Below are positions 6,951 to 16,117 of a stretch of DNA of 64,000 nucleotides, piece by piece. The notes below the pieces were generated by a model. That model did no database searches. It had not been told where the DNA came from and was given only the letters and a program-made list of their open reading frames with translations. The position numbers and the translations under genes are program-made. Source of the DNA: Oribacterium sp. KHPX15 (GTDB lineage: Bacteria; Bacillota; Clostridia; Lachnospirales; Lachnospiraceae). Numbering within the stretch: the stretch's first letter is position 1; every line of letters begins with the position of its first letter. Location: assembly GCF_900107835.1 (NCBI RefSeq), contig NZ_FNRG01000002.1:1-64000 (forward strand), in the 5' to 3' direction.

Positions 6951-8609
6951 ATGAGATTAAAGGGAGCACAGATTCTGATTGAAGAACTCGTTAAGCAGGG
7001 CGTTGATACCGTATTCGGTTATCCAGGAGGGGCGGTTCTCGACATCTATGACGAGCTGTATAAAAACAGTGACAGGATCAACCATATCATTTCAGCTCAC
7101 GAGCAGGGCGCCTGCCATGCAGCTGACGGCTATGCCAGAGCCTCAGGCAAAACCGGAGTGGTTATCGCAACTTCCGGTCCGGGTGCCACCAATCTTGTTA
7201 CCGGCATAGCCAATGCAAACCTTGATTCAGTTCCGCTGGTTGCCATCACCGGTAATGTTTCCATCAATGCTCTGGGCCGTGACAGTTTCCAGGAAGTAGA
7301 CATTGTGGGCATCACCCAGCCGGTGGTTAAGCACAATTTCATGGTGCGTTCGGTTCAGGAACTGGAGCAGACCATTAAGGAAGCGTTTCTCATCGCAAAC
7401 TCCGGAAGAAAGGGTCCTGTACTTATAGATATTCCAAAGAATGTCCAGACCGATATGTGTGAGTACGGCATCGCAGTTGTTCCCCGCATGCCGGATAAGC
7501 CAAAGGTTCCTTACGTAAAGGAAGCTGCTCTTGAAGCCATCAGGAACTGCCACAGACCATTCATATATTGCGGTGGCGGCGTTCTCGCTTCAGGTGCAGA
7601 GAAGGAAGTTCTGGAGCTTTCACATCGACTGGATGCACCGGTAGGCCTCAGCATGATGGGCAGAACAGCCATCCCGGATTCCTACGAATACAATCTCGGA
7701 ATGTGCGGAATGCACGGACAGTATGCAGCCACAAAGGCTCAGGCAGAATGTGATCTGATGCTTGCCATCGGTGTTCGTTTCTCAGACCGTGCCACAGGAG
7801 ATATCGGTGAATATACAAGAAAATGTACTGTCATTCACATTGACATAGACAAGGCTGAATTCGGAAAGAATGTAAGCCCCGATGTCTGTCTCCAGGGTGA
7901 GATAAAGGGTATCCTTCAGGATCTTCTCAAGGACATCCAGGGGGTTCGTCACAAGGAATGGAGAGAAGAGGTTGAAGAGTTCAAGAAGACCAGAATCCCG
8001 GATCGTCCCGGAGAATTCTGTCCGAAGAATATCATCGAAACTGTCAGAAAGCATACACAGGATGACACGGTTGTTGCCACGGATGTTGGACAGCACCAGA
8101 TGTGGACAGTGCAGTTCTACGATTTCGAGCAGCCCCGTACCTTACTTACTTCAGGTGGTCTCGGAACCATGGGCTACGGTCTCGGCGCTGCCATCGGAGG
8201 CTGCATCGGTTCAGGGCGTAAGAGAACAGTTCTTTTCACTTCGGAGGGTTCCTTCGGTATGAATCTGAATGAGCTTTGTACAGTGGTAAGCCAGGAGCTT
8301 CCTATCACAGTTGTAATCCTTGACAACAATGTTCTAGGAATGGTACGTCAGTGGCAGGGTATTTTCTATGAAGGCAGATATTCCCAGACTACTCTCGCAA
8401 GAAAGACAAACTTTGCAGCCCTTGCGGATGCCTTCGGCTCAAAGGGTTACTCTGTATCAACTCTTGAGGAGCTTGAGAAAGTACTGGAAGAGACCGATAA
8501 AGATCCGGCAGGATCCTTTGTTATCGACTGTCATATAAGCGAGGATGAAAAGGTTCTTCCTATGATCCCGCCCGGAAAGTCCATAAAGAGCATCATCCTG
8601 AAGGATTAA
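6951..8609 (+). CDS. ilvB: acetolactate synthase large subunit
   Basis: A 552-residue thiamin-diphosphate enzyme. It joins two pyruvates, or pyruvate and 2-oxobutyrate, as the first step of branched-chain amino acid synthesis, with IlvN as regulatory subunit. The N-terminal domain has FGYPGGAVLDIYD and AHEQGACHAADGYAR, whose Glu is the catalytic residue. FQEVDIVGIT and a C-terminal MVRQWQ follow. Odd point: the usual GDGS of the cofactor motif reads SEGS (Glu432 in place of the metal-binding Asp). AAAAGGAG precedes the start. ilvB, ilvN, ilvA, ilvB2 and ilvN2 follow in one direction with short gaps and form a probable operon. Confidence 0.93.
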   Translation: MRLKGAQILIEELVKQGVDTVFGYPGGAVLDIYDELYKNSDRINHIISAHEQGACHAADGYARASGKTGVVIATSGPGATNLVTGIANANLDSVPLVAITGNVSINALGRDSFQEVDIVGITQPVVKHNFMVRSVQELEQTIKEAFLIANSGRKGPVLIDIPKNVQTDMCEYGIAVVPRMPDKPKVPYVKEAALEAIRNCHRPFIYCGGGVLASGAEKEVLELSHRLDAPVGLSMMGRTAIPDSYEYNLGMCGMHGQYAATKAQAECDLMLAIGVRFSDRATGDIGEYTRKCTVIHIDIDKAEFGKNVSPDVCLQGEIKGILQDLLKDIQGVRHKEWREEVEEFKKTRIPDRPGEFCPKNIIETVRKHTQDDTVVATDVGQHQMWTVQFYDFEQPRTLLTSGGLGTMGYGLGAAIGGCIGSGRKRTVLFTSEGSFGMNLNELCTVVSQELPITVVILDNNVLGMVRQWQGIFYEGRYSQTTLARKTNFAALADAFGSKGYSVSTLEELEKVLEETDKDPAGSFVIDCHISEDEKVLPMIPPGKSIKSIILKD

Positions 8610-8616
8610 GGCCTCA

Positions 8617-8637
8617 TTCCCCGATGTGATCGGGGAA
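8617..8637 (+). promoter_or_regulatory. intercistronic hairpin between ilvB and ilvN
   Basis: TTCCCCGAT GTG ATCGGGGAA with no T run after it. It may set mRNA processing or stability between the large and small subunit genes. Confidence 0.45.
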
Positions 8638-8726
8638 GCTGCAGGTTGAAAGCATTTATAATGATATTTCAAAGCAGTTTAGTACAGACTGCCGAAAACA
8701 ATATATTGAAAGGAACGAAGCTAATC

Positions 8727-8981
8727 ATGGAAGAGAAATTTATCATTGATCTTTGGGTAAATAACCGCTTCGGTGTGCTTAACAGAATTACAGGTCTTTA
8801 CTCAAAAAGAGGCTACAATATCGAAACAATCCACGCCGGCCCGACGGATGTTCCCGGTGTGACCAAGATAGAGATCGTTTCCACCGGAGACGATTATATG
8901 AGAACTCAGGTAATCTCACAGCTTGAAAAGCTTTACGACATCAGAAAAGTTGACCTGAGAACTGAATTCAAAGAAGACTAA
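8727..8981 (+). CDS. ilvN: acetolactate synthase small (regulatory) subunit, ACT domain
   Basis: An 84-residue protein consisting of one ACT domain. NRFGVLNRITGLYSKRGYNIETI is recognisable near residues 12-34, and the C-terminus ends KVDLRTEF. ACT-type small subunits bind valine and adjust the large subunit. It lacks the C-terminal domain of full-length IlvH (about 160 residues), unlike the second copy at 12021. The start at 8727 follows AAAGGAAC; an earlier in-frame ATG at 8646 would add 27 residues that do not fit the family. Confidence 0.88.
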   Translation: MEEKFIIDLWVNNRFGVLNRITGLYSKRGYNIETIHAGPTDVPGVTKIEIVSTGDDYMRTQVISQLEKLYDIRKVDLRTEFKED

Positions 8982-9150
8982 ACCAATAGAGGGCACTATC
9001 CCTCAAACTCATCCTCAGAGACCAATCAACATATTGCATGGAAAGCTCTCTGAGATTGAAATCAATCTACGATTTTCGAGGCTTTCACACAGAAGATCAA
9101 TTCTTCAGGAAAACACCCAAAGATCGCAAAATTTGGGAGGACTAAAAAAC

Positions 9151-10359
9151 ATGAACGAACTTACACTAGACCGCGTATACCAGGCAGCTCACGTACTTAA
9201 GCCTGTCATCAACAAAACCGAGCTTGTACACGCAACAAGAATCGATGCAGGCTGCGACCTTTATCTGAAGGCTGAAAATCTTCAGAATACAGGTTCTTTC
9301 AAGATAAGAGGTGCTTACTACAAGATCTCAACCCTTTCACCGGAAGAGAAGGCAAAGGGAGTCGTTGCCTGTTCCGCAGGAAATCATGCACAGGGCGTAG
9401 CATTGGCAGCTCAGAGAGCAGGCATCAAGTCAACTATTTTCCTTCCTGCCATCGCACCTATTTCAAAGGTTGAAGCCACAAAGAGCTTTGGTGCCGAGGT
9501 TCGCATGATTGATGGTGTTTATGATGATGCCTATGCAGCATCTGTTGCATATCAGAAAGAGTCAGGCGCTGTATTTATCCATCCTTTCGATGACATCGAT
9601 GTCATTGCCGGACAGGGAACCATCGGTATGGAAATCTGTGATCAGCTTGCAGATGCCGATGCAGTTGTAGTTCCCATCGGAGGCGGTGGACTCATTTCAG
9701 GTGTAAGTTTCGTTGTTAAAAAGCTGAACCCTAACTGCAAGGTTTACGGTGTTCAGGCAGATGGTGCTCCAAGTATGGCTGAGGCCATTAAGAACAAGAA
9801 GATCGAGCCTCTCAAGACAGTTCATACCTTCGCAGACGGCATCTCTGTAAAATGTCCCGGTGATGTAACTTACGATATGGTAAGCAAGTATGTTGATGAG
9901 ATCGTAACCGTTACAGATGATGAGACAGCTGCTGCAATCCTTACACTTATGGAGAAGCAGAAGGTGGTTTCAGAGGGTGCCGGTGCGGTTTCAGTAGCCG
10001 CTGTTCTTTTCAACAAGATCCCTGTAGCAGGCAAGAAAGTAGTCTGCGTAGTATCAGGCGGAAATATCGACGTTAACATCCTTTCACGAGTTATAAACCG
10101 CGGTCTCATCAAGACCGGAAGAAAGGCCGACCTTACTATAGAGCTTCTGGACAAGCCGGGTCAGCTTGAGGAGGTTTCACACATCGTTGCGTCCATGGGT
10201 GCCAATGTCACAAAGGTTGACCATAACTCCATATCCATGGGAACAGACATCAACGGTTGTTACCTCACTCTCCAGATGGAGACCAGAAACTTCGAGCATA
10301 TCGAAGCAATCCGCCAGAAGTTTGTGGAGGAAGGCTTCAAACTCATAAACAGGCCTTGA
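9151..10359 (+). CDS. ilvA: threonine ammonia-lyase with C-terminal ACT domain
   Basis: A 402-residue fold-type II PLP enzyme that deaminates threonine to 2-oxobutyrate, the isoleucine branch substrate for the synthases on both sides. The PLP lysine is in NTGSFKIRGAYYK (about 48-60). SAGNHAQGVA and the phosphate loop GGGGLISG follow. One ACT domain occupies about 325-402 (ELLDKPGQLEEVSHIVASMGANV). This one-ACT form is shorter than the two-ACT enterobacterial IlvA. The start at 9151 has GGGAGG 10 bp upstream; an ATG at 9034 would add an unmatched extension. It sits inside the ilv operon. Confidence 0.92.
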   Translation: MNELTLDRVYQAAHVLKPVINKTELVHATRIDAGCDLYLKAENLQNTGSFKIRGAYYKISTLSPEEKAKGVVACSAGNHAQGVALAAQRAGIKSTIFLPAIAPISKVEATKSFGAEVRMIDGVYDDAYAASVAYQKESGAVFIHPFDDIDVIAGQGTIGMEICDQLADADAVVVPIGGGGLISGVSFVVKKLNPNCKVYGVQADGAPSMAEAIKNKKIEPLKTVHTFADGISVKCPGDVTYDMVSKYVDEIVTVTDDETAAAILTLMEKQKVVSEGAGAVSVAAVLFNKIPVAGKKVVCVVSGGNIDVNILSRVINRGLIKTGRKADLTIELLDKPGQLEEVSHIVASMGANVTKVDHNSISMGTDINGCYLTLQMETRNFEHIEAIRQKFVEEGFKLINRP

Positions 10360-10375
10360 AAGGAGATTCCCTCAT

Positions 10376-12010
10376 ATGACAGGTGCAGACGCTTTAGTTA
10401 AATGTCTTGAGCAGGAACAGGTTGAATATGTTTTCGGCTATCCAGGAGTAGCTATAGCTCCGTTCTTCAATAGCATCCTAGACAGCGACATTAAAACCAT
10501 ACTTGTTCGTCAGGAGCAGAATGCTGCTCATTCGGCCAATGGCTATGCCAGAACCACAGGAAAAGTCGGAGTTGCTGCGGTTACTTCGGGTCCCGGTGCA
10601 ACCAATATCATCACCGGAATAGCAACAGCTTTTGCTGACAGTATCCCTATAGTAGTCATAACCGGGCAGGTTAACAGTCAGCTGGTGGGTTCGGATGTGT
10701 TCCAGGAAGCTGACATCTGCGGTGCCTGCGAATCCTTTGTCAAGTATTCTTATATCGTAAGAGATGCAAAGGATATTCCCCGTATCATGAAAGAGGCATT
10801 TTATATCGCAAGCTCCGGAAGAAGGGGACCTGTTCTCATTGATATTCCTATCGATATCCAGAAGACGGAGATCAAAAATTTCCATTACCCTGAGGAAGCC
10901 AAGCTCCGTACATACCGTCCGACAGTCAAGGGTAATGCCGTACAGATAAAGAAAGTCTTCGCAAGACTTAAGGATGCCGAAAGGCCTATTATCTGTGTGG
11001 GCGGAGGCGTTCACCTCGCTGCAGCAGAAGAGGCAGTTCGTACCTTTGCAGACAAAAACAAAATTCCTGTTGTCTGCACCATGATGGGAATCGGTGTAAT
11101 GAAATCTTCGGATCCCATGTTCTTCGGAATGGTGGGCAATAACGGAAACTCTTATGGAAACAGAGCCATGAATGAAGCAGACATGATCATCATGGTAGGT
11201 GCAAGAGTTGCGGACCGATCCATCAGCCAGCCTGATCTCATTACAGAAAACAAGACCCTGGTTCATATCGACGTGGATCCTGCGGAAATAGGCAAAAATG
11301 CAGGTCCCGAGATTCCTCTGGTTGGTGATATAGCAAGCGTTTTCGAAGAATTTAATCAACAGAAGAACGATGCTGATTATCACGAATGGGTTGATGTATT
11401 GAAAAACTACAAAAAGGAATCCGAAGACAAAAAGCTCAAGAATCTGCTTGAAAGAGTGAGAAAGTCTGAGCTTGTAACACCCGAAGAATTCGTTATCCAG
11501 CTCAGTACCAAAATTAAGGATGATGCCATCTACGTAGCTGACGTCGGCCAGAATCAGATGTGGAGCTGCGGTAATTACGTAATGCGTAACGGCAAATTCT
11601 TCACCTCCGGCGGCATGGGAACCATGGGCTATTCCGTACCGGCAGCCCTGGGAGCAAAACTTGCCGATCCGAAAAAGCAGGTTGTTGCGGTTGTTGGAGA
11701 CGGCGGCTTCCAGATGTGTATGATGGAGCTTGCCACCATGCGTCAGTACAATGTTCCTGTAAAGATAGCCGTCATCAAAAACGGATGGCTGGGACTTGTA
11801 AGACAGTATCAGCATTTTACCTACAATGACAGATTCTCTGTAACGGATCTCTCCGGAAGTCCCGAGCTTGACAAAATAGCCGAGGCTTACGGCATGAAAT
11901 ATATAAGAGTTTCAAATAACAACAGCATCGACCCGGGTCTGGAGGAATTCCTTAAGATGGATGAATCTGTTCTTATGGAAGTTGATGTTGATCCATCTGA
12001 GATATCTTAA
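10376..12010 (+). CDS. ilvB: second acetolactate synthase large subunit-like enzyme
   Basis: A 544-residue thiamin-diphosphate enzyme paralogous to the one at 6951. It has FGYPGVAIAPFF, RQEQNAAHSANGYAR with the catalytic Glu, and FQEADICGACESF. The cofactor motif is an intact GDGGFQM followed by KNGWLGLVRQYQ. The substrate-side residues differ from the first copy (PGVAIAPF for PGGAVLDI), so specificity may differ. It starts 16 bp after ilvA with AAAGGAG upstream, is followed 10 bp later by its own small subunit gene, and belongs to the same operon. Acetolactate synthase is the best call; a related TPP enzyme is possible. Confidence 0.85.
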   Translation: MTGADALVKCLEQEQVEYVFGYPGVAIAPFFNSILDSDIKTILVRQEQNAAHSANGYARTTGKVGVAAVTSGPGATNIITGIATAFADSIPIVVITGQVNSQLVGSDVFQEADICGACESFVKYSYIVRDAKDIPRIMKEAFYIASSGRRGPVLIDIPIDIQKTEIKNFHYPEEAKLRTYRPTVKGNAVQIKKVFARLKDAERPIICVGGGVHLAAAEEAVRTFADKNKIPVVCTMMGIGVMKSSDPMFFGMVGNNGNSYGNRAMNEADMIIMVGARVADRSISQPDLITENKTLVHIDVDPAEIGKNAGPEIPLVGDIASVFEEFNQQKNDADYHEWVDVLKNYKKESEDKKLKNLLERVRKSELVTPEEFVIQLSTKIKDDAIYVADVGQNQMWSCGNYVMRNGKFFTSGGMGTMGYSVPAALGAKLADPKKQVVAVVGDGGFQMCMMELATMRQYNVPVKIAVIKNGWLGLVRQYQHFTYNDRFSVTDLSGSPELDKIAEAYGMKYIRVSNNNSIDPGLEEFLKMDESVLMEVDVDPSEIS

Positions 12011-12020
12011 GGAGGTCCGA

Positions 12021-12509
12021 ATGAAACGAATATATTCATGTCTTGTAGAGAACCGTTCGGGTGTACTTGCAAAAGTAGCAGGTCTTTTCTGGAGACGATG
12101 CTTCAACATCGATTCACTGACAGTTGGAGAAACAGAAGATAAAAACATTTCCAACATGGTCATCGTTTCAAGCGGAGACGAGCGGACTCTTGAACAGATA
12201 GAAAAGCAGTTAAACAAAAAACTTGATATCATAAAAGTAAAAACCTTTGACGAAAGCGAAGGACTGTCCCAGGAACTGGTACTCGTTAAAATAAAGTATA
12301 ACCGTGACAACCGAAAAGACATCATGGAAAACTGCCAGATCATGGGGGCAAGGATCATCGATCTCTCAAAGACCATGATGACCATAAAGATGTGCGATAC
12401 TCCCGAGCGTGTCCAAATGTTCCTTGACACCCTCAAGTCCATCCGCATCATCGAGCTTGCCCGCACCGGAACCCTGGCGATAACAAAGATAAAAGAGCAG
12501 GGAGAATAA
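12021..12509 (+). CDS. ilvN: acetolactate synthase small subunit (full length)
   Basis: A 162-residue regulatory subunit. The N-terminal ACT domain has YSCLVENRSGVLAKVAGLFWRRCFNIDSLTVG (about 4-35). The C-terminal ALS small-subunit domain covers about 80-160, with MTIKMCDTPERVQMFLDTL and ELARTGTLAI. It is twice as long as the copy at 8727, so the operon encodes one minimal and one complete regulator. AAGGAGG lies 7 bp before the start at 12021. It follows the second large subunit gene directly and presumably pairs with it. Confidence 0.92.
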   Translation: MKRIYSCLVENRSGVLAKVAGLFWRRCFNIDSLTVGETEDKNISNMVIVSSGDERTLEQIEKQLNKKLDIIKVKTFDESEGLSQELVLVKIKYNRDNRKDIMENCQIMGARIIDLSKTMMTIKMCDTPERVQMFLDTLKSIRIIELARTGTLAITKIKEQGE

Positions 12510-12606
12510 AAATAATTTATGATGGCGAATTCCATCTGTACCAAATACTTTTTTATATCAGATTTTTTCTAATTCAAAAAATAAACGTATAAGGAGACTA
12601 ACAATC

Positions 12607-12975
12607 ATGGAGAAAGTTACAACAAGTAATGCACCGGCTGCAATCGGCCCATATTCACAGGCTATGAAGGTAGGAAACCTCGTTTTCTGTTCCGGCCAGA
12701 TCCCAGTAGATCCCACCACAGGAAACGTACCCGAAACCATAGCTGAACAGGCAGAGCAGAGCTGCAAGAACATCAAAGGCCTCGTAGAAGCTGCCGGAAG
12801 CTCAATGGACAAGGTAGTAAAAACCACCTGCTTCCTCAGCGACATCAACGACTTTGCAGCCTTCAACGAAGTCTACGCAAAATACTTCACTTCAAATCCC
12901 GCCAGATCCTGCGTCGCCGTAAAGGACATCCCAAAGGGTGTTAAATGCGAGATCGAAGCCATCGCTGAACTGTAA
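12607..12975 (+). CDS. ridA: RidA/YjgF/YER057c/UK114 family protein
   Basis: A 122-residue protein of full family length. It shows AIGPYSQAMKVGNLVFCSGQIPVDP (about 12-36), the segment KTTCFLSDINDF, and a C-terminal ARSCVAVKDIPKGVKCEIEAIA with the active-site Arg. RidA hydrolyses reactive enamine/imine intermediates released by PLP enzymes, notably those made by threonine ammonia-lyase (IlvA). That fits its place at the end of the ilv operon. AAGGAG precedes the start, and an intrinsic terminator follows 15 bp after the stop. Confidence 0.93.
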   Translation: MEKVTTSNAPAAIGPYSQAMKVGNLVFCSGQIPVDPTTGNVPETIAEQAEQSCKNIKGLVEAAGSSMDKVVKTTCFLSDINDFAAFNEVYAKYFTSNPARSCVAVKDIPKGVKCEIEAIAEL

Positions 12976-12989
12976 ATCAAAACTATCCT

Positions 12990-13016
12990 TGCCGCCCCTC
13001 TGTGGCGGCATTTTTT
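12990..13016 (+). terminator. terminator of the ilv-ridA operon
   Basis: TGCCGCC / GGCGGCA stem followed by TTTTTT. Confidence 0.88.
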
Positions 13017-13094
13017 ATACCTTACGATACATAAATTATGGCTTACAAACGCCTTACACTCTGTAGCGTAGCTTGCTCAAATGGTCGCAATATA

Positions 13095-13123
13095 TTGCGG
13101 ATAAAGCCCGAAAATGCTATTAT
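13095..13123 (+). promoter_or_regulatory. probable promoter of the dgt-dnaG-trmK-nif3 operon
   Basis: TTGCGG (13095-13100), 17-bp spacer, TATTAT (13118-13123), about 35 bp before dgt. Confidence 0.5.
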
Positions 13124-13157
13124 TTATTTATAAATTTTTTATAATATGGGGGCAAAT

Positions 13158-14216
13158 ATGAGCTGTATACGTGAAGAACTTGAAGAACTTGAGCGGATCA
13201 CATTGTCACCCTATGCAGCCCTGTCAGCCGAGTCCTCAGGCCGTGATACATACGAAGATCCTGATGACATCCGCCCATGTTATGAACGTGACAGAGACAG
13301 GATATTGCATTGTAAAGCCTTCAGAAGACTCAAACACAAAACACAGGTATTTATCGCTCCCGAAGGAGATCATTACCGCACCAGATTAACCCATACCCTG
13401 GAAGTAAGTCAGATTGCCCGCACCTTTGGAAAAGCCTTAAGACTCAATGAAGATCTAATTGAAGCCATAGCACTGGGACATGATCTCGGTCATACTCCCT
13501 TTGGTCACAGCGGAGAACGGATCCTTAATGAGCTTTGCCACAAAGGTTTCTCTCATGTTGAACAGAGTGTACGTGTTGTTGAAGTGATTGAAAAAGGCGG
13601 CAAGGGGCTGAACCTCACAAAAGAAGTAAGGGATGGTATACTTAACCACCGCACCTCAGGTCACCCTCATACTCTTGAAGGACAGGCCGTTCGTTTTGCA
13701 GATAAGATCGCCTATATCAATCATGATACCGATGACTCCATACGTGCGGGACTTATAAAAGAAAGTGAGATCCCAAAGGAGATCACCGATGTTCTCGGAC
13801 ACTCCGTTAAAGAACGACTTAACACGCTCATTCATGATGTTATATACAGCTCAAAAGATAAAAATGAGCTCATAATGTCACCCAAAACAGAAAAGGCGAT
13901 GCAGACACTACGTCAGTGGATGTTTGATCACGTGTATATAAGCGGAGAAGCCAGAAAAGAAGAGATCAAGGTTCACCGTATGATCAGTCTTCTTTTTAAA
14001 TACTATATGGAGAATCCGGGATCCATGACCAATGAATACATGGGCATGCTCGAGAATGCTCTTTCCGCCATCAGTAAAGATGACCCTGATAAAGAAAACA
14101 AGATCCGGCTGGCACATGAGAGAAGTGTATGTGATTACATTGCCGGCATGACGGATGATTACTGTATATACAAGTTTAAAGAATATTTTGTCCCCATAGG
14201 ATGGCAGAAATTCTAA
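13158..14216 (+). CDS. dgt: deoxyguanosinetriphosphate triphosphohydrolase-like HD protein
   Basis: A 352-residue HD-domain phosphohydrolase. Members of this family split dNTPs into deoxynucleosides and triphosphate. The metal site is visible as RLTHTLEVSQ (His) and GHDLGHTPFGHSGE (the HD pair). Upstream is CKAFRRLKHKTQVF, and downstream ADKIAYINHDTDD. In Firmicutes this gene often precedes dnaG, as here. The start at 13158 is preferred because GGGGG lies 6 bp upstream; an ATG at 13146 would place that site inside the gene. The C-terminal half is less conserved. Confidence 0.87.
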   Translation: MSCIREELEELERITLSPYAALSAESSGRDTYEDPDDIRPCYERDRDRILHCKAFRRLKHKTQVFIAPEGDHYRTRLTHTLEVSQIARTFGKALRLNEDLIEAIALGHDLGHTPFGHSGERILNELCHKGFSHVEQSVRVVEVIEKGGKGLNLTKEVRDGILNHRTSGHPHTLEGQAVRFADKIAYINHDTDDSIRAGLIKESEIPKEITDVLGHSVKERLNTLIHDVIYSSKDKNELIMSPKTEKAMQTLRQWMFDHVYISGEARKEEIKVHRMISLLFKYYMENPGSMTNEYMGMLENALSAISKDDPDKENKIRLAHERSVCDYIAGMTDDYCIYKFKEYFVPIGWQKF

Positions 14217-14220
14217 CAGG

Positions 14221-14347
14221 AGCCGGATAGACCGACATACATTTGTCAGCCAAAAATAACAAAAAAACATGCTTTGAAGAGTCGGTCAGAGGTGCATCTG
14301 TGTGTCAGATATCAAGGCTCCAAAAGCAGCGTTAATAGATGAGGAGA
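14221..14347 (+). repeat. 59-bp leader unit, two tandem copies upstream of dnaG
   Basis: The units start with AGCCGGATAG (14221) and AGTCGGTCAG (14280), a 59-bp period. Both share a GTCAG block (TTTGTCAG, then TGTGTGTCAG). The second ends in TTAATAGATGAGGAG, which supplies the dnaG ribosome site. The same unit occurs at 25758 and twice at 27172. This copy pair is the most diverged. Confidence 0.65.
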
Positions 14348-14353
14348 TTCACC

Positions 14354-16117
14354 TTGCGTTATTCTGATGAAATACTTCAGGAACTCCGGTCACGGGCAGA
14401 TATAGTTGACGTGGTCGGAAAGTACGTGAATTTAAAGAAAAAGGGAGCCAATTACTTTGGGCTGTGCCCATTCCACGGCGAAAAAACTCCATCCTTTTCC
14501 GTTAACCCCAGGATGCAGATATTTCACTGCTTCGGCTGCGGTAAGGGCGGAGATGTGATCCGATTCACCATGGAATACGAGAACCTTACTTTTCCCGAGG
14601 CTATCCGAAAAGTAGCGGATGATGTAGGCTATAAGCTTCCCGAGATAAATCAGTCGGAGGAAGAAAAAAAGGAAAATGACCTCAGGGTTCAGCTCCTTGA
14701 TATCAATAAAAAGGCTGCGGTCTATTTTTACAATGCTCTGCGGGACAAAAAAGGCCAGATCGGCATGAACTATTTTAAGAAGCGTGAGCTCAGTGATGAG
14801 ACCTTACGGCTTTGGGGGCTCGGCTATGCGGATCAGACCAGAGACGGACTCTATCAGTACCTTAAGTCCGCAGGATATTCCGAGGATTTACTCCATCAGT
14901 CCGGACTTATTAATTACTCGGAAAAAGGAATCTATGACAAGTTCTTTAACCGTGTCATGTTCCCTATCATGGATGCCAATAACAGGGTTATAGGTTTCGG
15001 AGGCCGTGTTCTCGGTGACGGAGAACCGAAATACCTGAACAGTCCCGAGACAAAGCTCTTTGAAAAATCAAGAAACCTTTTCGGTCTGTGTTACGCGAAG
15101 AAATCCAGAAAGAAGTATTTCATTCTTTGTGAAGGCTATATGGACGTTATCCAGATGCATCAGGCAGGCTTTACCAATGCCGTTGCCTCTCTGGGAACCG
15201 CACTTACCGACCAGCAGTGCCGCCTTATAAAGCGATATGTGGATGATGTTATATTAACCTATGACTCGGACGGTGCCGGTATCAATGCAGCCAAAAGAGC
15301 CATGCCAATGCTTCGGGCCGTAGGCATTAACACAAGAGTCATAAACCTGAAGCCCTACAAGGATCCTGATGAGTTTATAAAGGCAATGGGCGTTGAAGCA
15401 TTTCAGGATCGCATAGACAATGCGAAAAACAGTTTCCTGTGGCTCATAGATGTAATAAAGCAGGATTACGATCTTTCCGATCCTGCCGGAATGACACAGT
15501 ACACAAATGAAGTAGCCTCAAAGCTTAGTGACATAAAAGAACCTATCGAAAGAGAAAACTATGTGAAGGCCGTTGCAAGAGAGCAGCTTATCGACCTTGA
15601 CAGTCTGAGAAAGCTTGTGAATAACATGAGCGATCTCAGGGAACGTCAGTCATCACCTCTTAATGAAAGGATGTATACTCAGACAAACTTCACTCCAAAG
15701 GAGGACAAGGTTCGCAGGAAGGAAACGGCTCTGCAGAAATCAGAGAAGCAGCTTATAACCTGGCTTCAGGAAAAACCTGAGCTTATCCCGAAGGTTCATG
15801 AATTTATACTTCCGGAGGATATGAGTGATGAAATCATGGGAACGGTTCTCACCATGGTTTATAACGAAACTCCTGCCAATGAGATTCTTGACCGGTTCCG
15901 TGATTCAGATGAGGACTATGAGAGAGTGGCAGGCATGTTTAACGGAAATCTTCTTTCGGAGGATACCGACGAAAATGAATTTAAGCGGGGGCTTGAAGAC
16001 ATCATCAGAAACATTAAACTCACCTCACTTAATACGAAAATAGAAAACGAAACAGATCCGCACAGACTTACAGAGCTTTTCAAGCAGCAGTCGGATCTTC
16101 AGAACCTTAAACTATAA
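14354..16117 (+). CDS. dnaG: DNA primase
   Basis: A 587-residue DNA primase that makes RNA primers at the replication fork. The CHC2 zinc finger is CPFHGEKTPSF ... FHCFGCGKGGD (about 33-60). The TOPRIM domain spans about 250-340, with LCEGYMDVIQMH and DSDGAGINAAKRA. A helicase-binding C-terminal region follows. I choose the TTG at 14354 because GAGGAG lies 8 bp upstream and the protein then begins RYSDEILQELRSRADIV like other primases. The ATG at 14339 overlaps the ribosome site. The stop overlaps trmK by one base. Confidence 0.93.
   Translation: MRYSDEILQELRSRADIVDVVGKYVNLKKKGANYFGLCPFHGEKTPSFSVNPRMQIFHCFGCGKGGDVIRFTMEYENLTFPEAIRKVADDVGYKLPEINQSEEEKKENDLRVQLLDINKKAAVYFYNALRDKKGQIGMNYFKKRELSDETLRLWGLGYADQTRDGLYQYLKSAGYSEDLLHQSGLINYSEKGIYDKFFNRVMFPIMDANNRVIGFGGRVLGDGEPKYLNSPETKLFEKSRNLFGLCYAKKSRKKYFILCEGYMDVIQMHQAGFTNAVASLGTALTDQQCRLIKRYVDDVILTYDSDGAGINAAKRAMPMLRAVGINTRVINLKPYKDPDEFIKAMGVEAFQDRIDNAKNSFLWLIDVIKQDYDLSDPAGMTQYTNEVASKLSDIKEPIERENYVKAVAREQLIDLDSLRKLVNNMSDLRERQSSPLNERMYTQTNFTPKEDKVRRKETALQKSEKQLITWLQEKPELIPKVHEFILPEDMSDEIMGTVLTMVYNETPANEILDRFRDSDEDYERVAGMFNGNLLSEDTDENEFKRGLEDIIRNIKLTSLNTKIENETDPHRLTELFKQQSDLQNLKL

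Noticed and set aside
8982-9150. T-box before ilvA
   Set aside because: Only a small GAGGG/CCCTC hairpin is visible; there is no T-box core or terminator.
10478-11815. 445-residue open frame on the minus strand
   Set aside because: It is antisense to the second ilvB, has no ribosome site and its product has no domain pattern. The plus-strand gene is certain.
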